A DNA stretch of 64,000 nucleotides from JACKCB01 sp964452775 (GTDB lineage: Bacteria > Chloroflexota > Anaerolineae > Promineifilales > Promineifilaceae), in contig CAYVQP010000002.1 in NCBI GenBank assembly GCA_964452775.1, forward strand, positions 1 through 64,000, in the 5' to 3' direction. Both the position numbers and the translations under genes were made by a program. Shown here piece after piece: positions 34,686-42,720 of the stretch (its first letter is position 1; every line of letters starts with the position of its first letter). A model generated the notes under the pieces. The model saw only the letters and a list, made by a program, of their open reading frames with translations, was not told where the DNA came from and ran no database searches.

Positions 34686-34862
34686 ATGAGATCTTTAGAG
34701 ATAGACGAGTTTGGTTCAGTGCTGTTTGCGGAAGGCGAAGGCATCACCAGTGAACTTCTGGCAATTTTGCGCGCCTTGACCGGCATCGAGGATGCTGGTG
34801 CAGTCAGTGCACGCGTAACCCCGGACGGATCTGACTTTTGGGGATGGGGTTTTTGGTGGTAG
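34686..34862 (+). CDS. ComX-like tryptophan-rich pheromone precursor (putative)
   Basis: A 58-codon gene, MRSLEIDEFG at the start and SDFWGWGFWW at the end. The first about 48 residues are acidic, Trp- and Cys-free and contain an amphipathic stretch (SELLAILRALTGI), like a leader; the last seven residues hold four Trp (52, 54, 57, 58). It has a strong RBS and a TATAAT box, and is followed by an isoprenyl-diphosphate-synthase-family gene and a large membrane histidine kinase. Bacillus ComX precursors are of this size and are prenylated by ComQ on a Trp near the C-terminus. Sequence identity to ComX is not evident, so the assignment rests on tail, size and context. Which Trp is modified, and the cleavage site, are unknown. 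Confidence 0.7.
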   Translation: MRSLEIDEFGSVLFAEGEGITSELLAILRALTGIEDAGAVSARVTPDGSDFWGWGFWW

Positions 34863-34956
34863 ACTCTGGTAAGCTGGAAGGATGATTCTGACTGGCTGAA
34901 CCGGGAGTATGTCTGTCACACGCGAGCTGTCCCAAGTTCATATTCTTTGTGCCTAA

Positions 34957-34974
34957 GCTTCCGCGAGCGGAGGC
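34957..34974 (+). repeat. Hairpin between peptide and prenyltransferase genes
   Basis: GCTTCCGC (34957-34964) and GCGGAGGC (34967-34974) can pair over 7-8 bp with a very tight loop. No T-run follows. It is the first of two hairpins in the 350-nt gap 34863-35212, which otherwise holds no convincing gene. Confidence 0.55.
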
Positions 34975-35004
34975 AGTGTTGGTTCGTGCATAGGAAAACA
35001 TCTT

Positions 35005-35030
35005 AAATGGCGGCGTTTGTCGCCATTTTT
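35005..35030 (+). terminator. Terminator-like hairpin between peptide and prenyltransferase genes
   Basis: AAATGGCG (35005-35012) and CGCCATTT (35021-35028) form an 8-bp stem with an 8-nt loop followed by further T. It fits partial termination after the peptide gene, so that peptide mRNA exceeds enzyme mRNA. Confidence 0.7.
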
Positions 35031-35212
35031 GATCTCTATCGGAAGGGTGGAAGGGCCTGGCCGGCATGACGGTATTGATGCCTGTTCGGCCGTATTGTTC
35101 TCAGGTAGTTGCGCTTCGCCAGGCGTTGAGTACACTTCCCCCAGGGTAACAGTAAAAGACATCCCGAGTTCTTTCGACTTGATACTTGCTGCTAACACAG
35201 GCTGAGTAGGCA

Positions 35213-36184
35213 ATGGGATCATCGTCCGAGCAGAGCGAAGTGCTGGCCTACGTAGAGGCTCAGCCGGGCATTAAGGAGTGGCCGGAGCTGCTGGACATTG
35301 TCAGGCGCGCCATGGGCGCTCCGAGACCGGATTGGGAGCTGCCGGTAGCGGTCTGTTCCTCTATCGCCGGCGAGAATGAGCCTATTGGCGCCGCGGTGGC
35401 CGCCTTAGGTTGCACACAAATCAGCATTATTCTGGTAGACGATATGCTCGATGAAGATCCCCGCGGCGAGCACAACCGCCGGGGTCATGCGAGCACCGCC
35501 AACATGGCGGTTGCGCTTCAAGCAGCGGCATTCGGCATCCTGGCAGAGGCCGGATTAGATTGTGAGCGCGTAATTGCCGCACAACGTGCGCTGGCGCGCC
35601 TGGTGTTGTTAACGGCCTGCGGTCAAGAGATGGACGTGGCGGAGCTTCCTCTGGCCGAGGATTCTTATTGGCGCATTGTCACTGCAAAGAGCGCCCCTTT
35701 TTACGCAGCGAGTCTGCAACTCGGCGCTATATTTGCTGGAGCCAACGAGGAATTGCAGGATGCTTTCTACGACCTTGGGTGCATCCTGGGCGAGCTGATG
35801 CAGATCCAGGATGACCTGGCGGACGCGTTTGCCACTCCGGCAAGCCCGGACTGGCTGGCCGGCCGCCATAATCTGCCGATTTTGTACGCCTCGCTGGTGG
35901 ATTATCCTTTGAAGGAGAGATTTCTAGTACTAACGAGCAAAGTCGCTGAACCGCCCAGCCTGGCGCAAGCGCAGCAGATACTTATCTCCAGTGGAGCCTT
36001 AAGCTATTGCATCTATCAGTTGATCAGTCGCTACCGGCGGGCCACAGAACTCTTGGACCAGTTGGCGCTGATAAATCGTGAACCCTTGCAGCGTGTTTTT
36101 GATCAGCGACTGTTGCCGGTAGTCAGTCTGTTGGATCACTCCGGCCTGCCGATGCCGGCGGAGCTAGGGCGGTTGCAGAGATGA
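35213..36184 (+). CDS. ComQ-like isoprenyl diphosphate synthase family protein
   Basis: A 323-residue all-helical trans-isoprenyl-diphosphate-synthase homologue. The first Asp-rich motif DDMLDED (about residues 83-89) is followed by NRRGHAS, AKSAPFYAASLQLGA matches the KT/ALF region, and MQIQDDLADAF (about 202-212) is the second Asp-rich motif, so both Mg-diphosphate sites look intact. It lacks the long C-terminal part of chain-elongating polyprenyl synthases. Between a Trp-rich peptide and a membrane histidine kinase it is most simply a ComQ-type peptide prenyltransferase; an ordinary prenyl diphosphate synthase is the alternative. It overlaps the kinase by ATGA. RBS is weak (GAGTAGG). Confidence 0.8.
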   Translation: MGSSSEQSEVLAYVEAQPGIKEWPELLDIVRRAMGAPRPDWELPVAVCSSIAGENEPIGAAVAALGCTQISIILVDDMLDEDPRGEHNRRGHASTANMAVALQAAAFGILAEAGLDCERVIAAQRALARLVLLTACGQEMDVAELPLAEDSYWRIVTAKSAPFYAASLQLGAIFAGANEELQDAFYDLGCILGELMQIQDDLADAFATPASPDWLAGRHNLPILYASLVDYPLKERFLVLTSKVAEPPSLAQAQQILISSGALSYCIYQLISRYRRATELLDQLALINREPLQRVFDQRLLPVVSLLDHSGLPMPAELGRLQR

Positions 36185-39100
36185 TCGGCCAGTTTCGCGG
36201 TAGGCTGTCGCGCTCTGACGGCCCGCTCATGCTGGTCGCCTTAGGCGTATTCTTGCTCTGCGGCTTCTATGGCTACGTGCTCGTGTTTCATACTCCTCAG
36301 CCGGGGTTCACCTTTACAAACGGGAGCGACGGTTGGCGAGTGACCAGCCTGGATGGGTGCAGCGCAATCCCCGATTGGTGCGCGAATCGAGACCAATTGC
36401 AGATTGATGACTACCTGGTACAGATCGGCGATCTGGATTTTGAGAGCTATCGCAGCAATTGGTTGGGTATGCCGTTCGCCGGCCAAAGCCCCGGCGACAC
36501 CGTCACGATCCTGGGAGAGCGATTAGGTGAGGAGTTCTCCGTTCAGTGGGAGATGCCGGAGGTACTGCTTTACCAACGTGTGGCCCGGCTAAGCGGAACA
36601 TTACTATTTCTGCCGTTCTGGGTTGCCGGAATGGTGGTGTTGCTGTTTCTTCAGCCACACGATTCGCGATGGAGGCTGCTTGTCCTGGTCAACTTTTTGA
36701 CCGCGATATGGCTCGCTGTGGGGGCGGTCTCGAGTTGGCAGGCAGCCTACTCCTCGCCAATGCTGCACATTTCCACCTGGCTCATTATGCCGATGTATCT
36801 CCACTTGCACCTGACCGTTCCTTCGCCCCTGTTTCCCAATGCTCGATGGCGGATCATTGTCGGGCTCTATGCCTCCTCCTTTGCGTTAGGCGCGCTGGAG
36901 CTTGCCGGCGTTCTTCCGCGGCAGTCCTATTTGCTGGCCTTCGTTTTCACCATTGTGGGCAGTATTGGTCTCCTGCTGTATCGCACACTGAATCCGGCTC
37001 ACGCTAATGAGCGCCCGGCGACCAATCTGATGCTTGCCGGAATTGTCCTGGCGTTTGCTCCCGGCGTTCTGATGGCGTTTGGAGCTTCACTATTAGGTAG
37101 CTTTCCCGGCCCGCTAACACTTTATCTGGCGCTGCTCGTTATTCCTGTACTGCCCTTGTTCTACACGTACGCGCAGTACAAACATCGTCTCGGCAGTCTC
37201 GAATTTCGAGCCAATCGCCTGCTGGGCGTCTATGCATATGGCATCCTGACGCTGGCGATGTTTGTGCTTGTGTTTGGCCTTGGAACACGTTTGACTGCCG
37301 GCTACGGCAGCCTGGAGGTGTTTTTCTTTAACCTCGTCACGACTATTGTCTTCGTGACCATCACCGTGGCCATAAGGCCACATTTCCAGCTNNNNNNNNN
37401 NNNNNNNNNNNNNNNNNNNNNNNNNNNNNNNNNNNNNNNNNNNNNNNNNNNNNNNNNNNNNNNNNNNNNNNNNNNNNNNNNNNNNNNNNNNCGGGCCCTT
37501 CTCATGGGTTCGATTGGTCGTTCCGATCACAATCCGGCAGGAACAGATTGGTTTGTGGCTCTTCGGAAGGCGCGATCCGGACGACTACTATCCCCAATAC
37601 GACATTCATCTGTTGGGTGCGCTGGCCAATCAAATCGCCCCGGTGTTGGAGAACATTCAGCTATTCGAGGTGGTGCAGCGAAAGCTGGATGAACAGACCG
37701 CCTTGCTGGCGGCGAGCCGGGCGGTCTCGGCCAGCCTGGAGTGGCCGACGCTGCTTGAGCGAGTGGCTGAGGTAGTTGGCCAGGCCATTGATGTCTCGAC
37801 GGTCTATATCACTGACTGGGATGCTGCGTCCGAATCAGCGACCGTCCTGGCCGAGTTCATTGCTGAGGATGATGATAACCGGGGGCAACTTTCCGTAGTC
37901 GGTCAGAGTTTCAATCTGCAAGCTGAGTTCGGCGATGACCTGACCCTGCTGAAACAGGGCGCCGTTCTCTCGTTTCCAGGGCCAGCCGACCCCGCGGGCG
38001 CAGCCTCAATGCGCCACCTGGCCCGGCTGGAGAATCGTCATCAGCTTGTGTTGCCGTTGCAGGCCAAGCAGAATCTACTCGGCCTGGTCATCTTGTGGGA
38101 TGATGAGCTGAACCGCCGTTTTTCCCAGGAGGAAGTTGCGCTGGGCCAGGCTATCGCGCAGCAGGTCGGTCTGGCATTTGACAACGCGCAGCTCTTTCAA
38201 GCGGAAGCGCGGCGGCGCGAAGAAGCAGAATTGCTTGCCGAGATTGGCCGTTTCCTGGCCAGCACCCTGGAACTGGATGAAGTCTTGCAGCGCGTAGTGG
38301 ATTCAGTCCGGCGCTATATGCCGAATATCCATAATTGTGCCATTTCCATCCTGGAGCATGATGGTTTGGCGCTTCGCTCTTATATTAGCTGGTCAGATGA
38401 AGCTGAACACGATCTGAACGCCGGCTCAGCGGTTGTCTGGCTAAAAGATTCTTCAGTCTGTTCTCAGGCTATTGTCGAGCGAGCGCCGGTCGTAATCCAT
38501 GACCTGCTCAGTACGTCGCATGAGGTGCGTAAACACGAGAGACAGATGATTGAGCACCAGGAGCTCCGGGCATTGCTGTATGTGCCTCTAATGGTTCGCG
38601 GTGGCCCGATTGGCATGTTGCAAGTCAATATCATTGGGAACCCGTATCAGTTCCAGGACGCCGAAGTAACCTTCTGTGCCAATGTTGCCAATCAAGCAGC
38701 CACGGCCATCGAAAATGCACGGCTATTTGAGGCTGAGCGCCGGCAGCTACATCTCGCCCAAACGCTACGCCAGATGGGCGCGCTGCTGACTTCGCGCTTG
38801 AGGCTGTCCGAGGTGTACGAGCGCGTGTTCGATCTGTTAGCAGAGGTTGTGAAGTTCGATGGCGTCTCCATCCAGCTATACGACCAGAGCGGCCGGCTGC
38901 GGCTTGCGGCCAGCCGGGGTACCAGCAACGGCGATGTGGTAGGGACGATTTCCGAACAGTTTTCCGGCTCTGTCGCTGGACTGGGCGACTTGCAGAGGGA
39001 AGGACTTGTCATTTCAGCTACCGCCGACGATGGGCGCTGGGTTTCTCACCCCAACACGGCGCACATTCAATCCTGGATGGGAATGCCCTTGAAGGTGAAG

Positions 39101-40885
39101 GGGATCACCATCGGCATCCTGGGAGTCAACAGTGTAACTCCCTACGCCTATGACGAAGCAATAGGCGATACCGTTCAGGCCTTTGCAAACCAGGCGGCAG
39201 TGGCGATCGAAAATGCCCGCCTTTACAGGGAAACGCAAGAACGCGCCAATGAGCTGGCCATACTTCACCAGGTGGCGCTGGCGACCGCGGCTGTTGTCGA
39301 AGCGGACAATCTCCTGGAGCAGACCACCAAGATGATCGTCCGCCGCCTTTCGTACCCCTGCTTTGGCTTCATGCAGGTGGATGCGGAAATGAAGGAGCTT
39401 GTAGCGCACCCCTCTTTCTATGGTCTGCAGACCATTGAAGATCGGCTGCACATCTCACTTTCCGGCAACGACCCGGACACCGAGGTCCGCATGAGCGAGC
39501 CGCGGATCATCAGGCAATTCTCCAAACAGGACCCATTATCCGCCTTTCTGAAACTTGAGCCGGAAATGAAGGCGATGATTGCCGTGCCTGTTCAGGTGCA
39601 ACTGCAGCTGTACAGCGTGCTCTGCGTGCTCAGTCCTAAAAAGGACGCCTTCGATAGCAACGATGTGCGTTTCTTGACTACCCTGGCCGGCCTGGTGGCG
39701 GCGGCCATTGAGCGGGCGAAGTTGTACGACGCGTTGCAGAACGACGCCGCACGCCTATCGGCGCTGGTTGACGTACAGACAGCCCAACTCAGGCAAGAAC
39801 GCGATCGTACCCAGGCAATTCTGGATAACGCCGGCGAAGGTATCTTCTTCGTCAGCCCGGATGGTCGCATCCAATATGCCAATCCGGCGGCCATGTCCCT
39901 GACCGGTTATTCAGCTACTGAATCAATTGGTCTCCCCCTCTGGCTCTGGTTTGGCGACGCCCTGCCGGAAGATGTGCGGCAAGGTATCAGAGAAGTGGTA
40001 TCGGCCGGCGAGAGCTGGAGCGGAGAATTGACCGGCCGGCGTCTGCCTGGCGATAGTTACGATGCCCAGGTTACCCTGGCCCCAATTAGCGGCAACGGCG
40101 AGCGCCTGGCTGGGTATGTGGGTGTGCTCTCTGACATCACCCGCCTGCGCGAGATTGATCGCCTGCGGGCAGAAATCGTCGCCAATCTATCGCACGAGCT
40201 GCGCACTCCGCTGACCAACATCAATACCTATATCGCCCTACTGGAAAGAGGCCGTCCAGAGAGCAGGGAGCGCCACTTGCGCGTGTTAAGGCTGGAGGCA
40301 GAACGACTTGCCAGGTTGATTGACGACCTGCTTGACTTCTCCCATCAGCAGGAGAGGAAACCTCGATTCAAGCCAGTGGAGTTGGCGCTGCTGGTAGAGC
40401 AAACCGTATCCGCTTTCCAGGCGCAGGCTGAGGAGAAGGATGTTGAGTTACAACTACTGCCGGGCGATAACCCCTTGTTGGTTTCCGGCGATGCCCATCA
40501 ATTGGGACAGGTATTGTCGAACCTGATCGACAATGCAATTACCTACACACCGAGCGGTGGTCGTGTGGTCATTTCGACCGCGACTACTTTCGCGGAAGCA
40601 GGCAAGAGCGAGGCAGTAGTGCGCATTGCCGATAACGGGATCGGCATCGCACAGAAAGACTTGCCGTTTGTTTTCGAACGCTTTTATCGTGGACGGGCCG
40701 CGCAAGATGCGAACATTCCCGGCACCGGGTTGGGCCTGGCTATCACTCAGGAAATCGTGCAGAATCATGGCGGCGTCGTTGAGGCCGATAGCACGCTGGG
40801 GGCCGGAGCGACATTTGTCATCCGGCTGCCGCTGATGACCGCGATTGAAGACTCGATGGAGGAGCTGGTCAAGTCCGCCGGATGA
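36181..40885 (+). CDS. ComP-like multi-membrane GAF/PAS sensor histidine kinase (gap inside)
   Basis: One gene of about 1,560 codons interrupted by 100 N; its frame changes across the gap only because gap length is arbitrary. N-terminus: helix (15-35), an extracytoplasmic PDZ-like region of about 100 residues (GWRVTSLDG, QLQIDDYLVQIGDLDF, AGQSPGDTVTIL), then about seven helices and the linker YKHRLGSLEFRANRLL. After the gap come the end of one GAF domain, four more GAF domains, a PAS domain (AILDNAGEGIFFVSPDG), HisKA with phospho-His in VANLSHELRTPLTN, and HATPase_c (NLIDNAITYT, DNGIGI, GTGLGLA). Bacillus ComP has the same membrane/PDZ layout but no GAF array. Likely pheromone sensor; no response regulator follows. 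Confidence 0.85.
37392..37491. other. Assembly gap (100 N)
   Basis: One hundred N inside the sensor kinase, between the last membrane helix and the first GAF domain. Real length unknown; it hides the linker that would transmit the signal. Confidence 0.99.
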
Positions 40886-41505
40886 CCGGCTTACCACATG
40901 CGATGCTGGATAGGTCCTTCTATGCACGCCCGGCATGCGTTGTGGCGAGAGAGCTTTTAGGGAAGCGATTGGTCCGGCTGATTGGCGGCGCGCAGCTCAG
41001 CGGCCTGATTGTGGAAGCAGAGGCGTATTGTGACAGCGTTGAGCCGGACCTGGCCTGCCACGGGGCGCGCAACCAGGGCAGACCGACCCGGCGCACGGCG
41101 GTGATGTTTGGCGCTGCCGGTTTTGCGTATGTCTATTTTACTTATGGTATGCACTGGTTGCTGAATGTGGTTACCGGGCAGGAAGGACAGGCAAACGCGG
41201 TGTTAATCAGGGCTATCGAGCCGGTGGAAGGTGTGCGCGAAATGGCCGCTCGACGCGCCGGCCGGCCACGTGGGCAGTTGACAAATGGGCCGGGGAAGCT
41301 GACCCAGGCATTTGGAATCGCCGGCGAGTTGAATGGGGCCGATCTCTGTGATCCCAATGGCGCGATCTGGTTGGAAGATGTATCGTCGCCGGCCGATCTG
41401 CGGATTGCCAACGGCCCGCGAATTGGGCTGGGCAAAACGCCCGAACCCTGGTTATCTATTCCCTGGCGATACTGGATCGCCGATAATCCTTTCGTTTCGC
41501 GATAG
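40882..41505 (+). CDS. mpg: DNA-3-methyladenine glycosylase (AAG/MPG family)
   Basis: A 207-residue AAG-type base-excision glycosylase. DRSFYARPACVVARELLGKRL opens the fold; the catalytic Glu is in LIVEAEAY; then HGARNQGRPTRRTAVMFG, AYVYFTYGMHWLLNVV with the intercalating Tyr region, VLIRAIEP and NGPGKLTQAFGI. It removes alkylated purines. It starts within the stop of the kinase gene (ATGA), so it is co-transcribed with the putative signalling locus, though function suggests no direct link. Confidence 0.93.
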   Translation: MTGLPHAMLDRSFYARPACVVARELLGKRLVRLIGGAQLSGLIVEAEAYCDSVEPDLACHGARNQGRPTRRTAVMFGAAGFAYVYFTYGMHWLLNVVTGQEGQANAVLIRAIEPVEGVREMAARRAGRPRGQLTNGPGKLTQAFGIAGELNGADLCDPNGAIWLEDVSSPADLRIANGPRIGLGKTPEPWLSIPWRYWIADNPFVSR

Positions 41506-41580
41506 TCGCCTGCTGGAATACGTTGATTGACTGAGGAGTTCTCGCAAGCCGGCGTGCGCCAAGAGCAAGGAGCATGTAGC

Positions 41581-41597
41581 CCGATTTTCCAAATCGG
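41581..41597. repeat. Perfect 7-bp palindrome upstream of fabI
   Basis: CCGATTT and AAATCGG flank TCC. It could be an operator or a tight hairpin, 37 bp before the fabI start. No T-run after it on the plus strand. Confidence 0.5.
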
Positions 41598-41606
41598 CAG
41601 CGAAAG

Positions 41607-41628
41607 GCAATTACGATTTACAGGAGAG
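41607..41628 (+). promoter_or_regulatory. Shared leader element with RBS, copy 3
   Basis: AATTACGATTTACAGGAG just before the fabI ATG (AGGAG seven bases upstream); see copies at 6-27 and 22987-23008. Confidence 0.5.
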
Positions 41629-41633
41629 AATGT

Positions 41634-42431
41634 ATGAGACTGTTGGAAGGAAAAAAGGCGCTGGTGTTCGGCGTCGCCAATCGCCATTCAATCGCCTGGG
41701 CGATCACCCAGGCTCTACATGATCATGGAGCGGAGATCGGTTTGAGCTACGGCATTCCGCAGTTGGAGAAGCGAGTATTTCCTCTCGCTGAATCGCTGAA
41801 CATCTCCTTTGTGGAAAAGTGCGATGTTTCCCAAGATGAGGAGATAGCGGAGGTCTTCGCCAAGGCGGCCGACCACTTCGGCCGGCTGGACATTCTCATC
41901 CACGCGGTGGCTTTTGCAAATCGCGATGAACTGACCGGCCAGTTTGTGAATACCACGCGCGAAGGGTTTCGCACGGCGCTGGACATCAGCGCTTACAGCC
42001 TGGTGGCCCTGACTCGAGCGGCGCTGCCGCTAATGACGGAGGGCGGGAACGTGCTCACCCTTACCTACTACGGCGCGGACAAGGTCCTGCCGCACTACAA
42101 CGTGATGGGCGTGGCCAAGGCTGCCCTGCAAGCTTCCGTTCGCTACCTGGCGGCAGACCTCGGGCCATTGGGTATCCGGGTCAACGCGATTTCTGCCGGC
42201 CCAATCAAAACGCTTTCGGCAGCGGGCATCGGGGACTTTCGTAAAATGCTCACATACGTGGAAGAGCGTGCCCCCCTGCGGCGCAATATCGATCAGACAG
42301 AAGTGGCCAAGACTGCACTCTGGTTGTGCAGTGACATGGGTAGCGGCGTCACCGGCGAAGTCGTATTTGTGGATGCCGGTTACAACATTCTCGGCATGCC
42401 GGAGCCGCCGGAGAAGTGGGAAAGCGCTTGA
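41634..42431 (+). CDS. fabI: Enoyl-ACP reductase (NADH), FabI
   Basis: A 265-residue divergent SDR of the FabI type. GKKALVFGVANRHSIAWAIT is the family's cofactor motif, LIHAVAFANRDEL follows, and LTYYGADKVLPHYNVMGVAKAAL gives the Tyr-x6-Lys active site; ISAGPIKTLSAAGI and VTGEVVFVDAGYNILGM complete it. It reduces trans-2-enoyl-ACP in the last step of fatty-acid elongation. The stop codon overlaps the -35 box of the metK promoter. Confidence 0.95.
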   Translation: MRLLEGKKALVFGVANRHSIAWAITQALHDHGAEIGLSYGIPQLEKRVFPLAESLNISFVEKCDVSQDEEIAEVFAKAADHFGRLDILIHAVAFANRDELTGQFVNTTREGFRTALDISAYSLVALTRAALPLMTEGGNVLTLTYYGADKVLPHYNVMGVAKAALQASVRYLAADLGPLGIRVNAISAGPIKTLSAAGIGDFRKMLTYVEERAPLRRNIDQTEVAKTALWLCSDMGSGVTGEVVFVDAGYNILGMPEPPEKWESA

Positions 42432-42455
42432 CGGCAGCCGGGAAGGCGCTATACT
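42428..42455 (+). promoter_or_regulatory. Promoter of metK riboswitch transcript
   Basis: TTGACG (42428-42433), 16-bp spacer, TATACT (42450-42455). The -35 box overlaps the last codons of fabI. Predicted start is about 20 nt before the riboswitch. Confidence 0.7.
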
Positions 42456-42481
42456 AAAGCAACCGATTAATAGGTGAATAG

Positions 42482-42584
42482 CTCTTATCCAGAGCAGCTG
42501 AGGGAACGGCCCGTTGAAGCTGCAGCAACCTCCCCAATTGTGGGGAAGGTGCTAACTCCGGCAGCAATAGCTGGAAGATAAGAG
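42482..42584 (+). promoter_or_regulatory. SAM-I (S-box) riboswitch aptamer
   Basis: P1 is CTCTTATC (42482-42489) with GATAAGAG (42577-42584). Inside come AGAGCAGCTGAGGGAACGG, CCCG then GAAGCTGCAGCAACC, a P3 of CCTCCCC/GGGGAAGG, and GGTGCTAACTCC, all S-box hallmarks including the k-turn region. It senses S-adenosylmethionine. Confidence 0.93.
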
Positions 42585-42607
42585 GTTAGCGGATCTGCAA
42601 ACTAACT

Positions 42608-42637
42608 AGCCTCTTGCCTGCCAGGAGGCTTTTTGTT
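42608..42637 (+). terminator. Riboswitch-controlled terminator of metK
   Basis: AGCCTC (42608-42613) and GAGGCT (42625-42630) form the stem, followed by TTTTGTTT. The competing antiterminator pairs AAGAGGTTAG (42580-42589), which includes the 3' side of P1, with CTAAC and CCTCTT (42602-42616). SAM binding holds P1 and so terminates transcription. Confidence 0.85.
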
Positions 42638-42720
42638 TGTCCAAAGAGCTGAATGGGCGCCAGAAGCAGAGCTATTCAAAGAAGTCCATTGGTAATAGTT
42701 CCTGCGGAGGAAGATAAAGC

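Noticed and set aside
34909..34956. 15-codon frame (ATG to TAA) downstream of the Trp-rich peptide
   Set aside because: A GGGAG lies too close to the ATG and nothing supports expression; kept only as a remote second-peptide candidate.
35017..35205. 62-codon plus-strand frame between the peptide and prenyltransferase genes
   Set aside because: It starts with TTG inside the terminator hairpin, has no RBS and no recognisable composition.
36181..37692. Apparent separate 503-residue protein ending after the gap, with the kinase starting at 37514
   Set aside because: The last part of that frame beyond the gap is out of frame; sequence on both sides belongs to one kinase.
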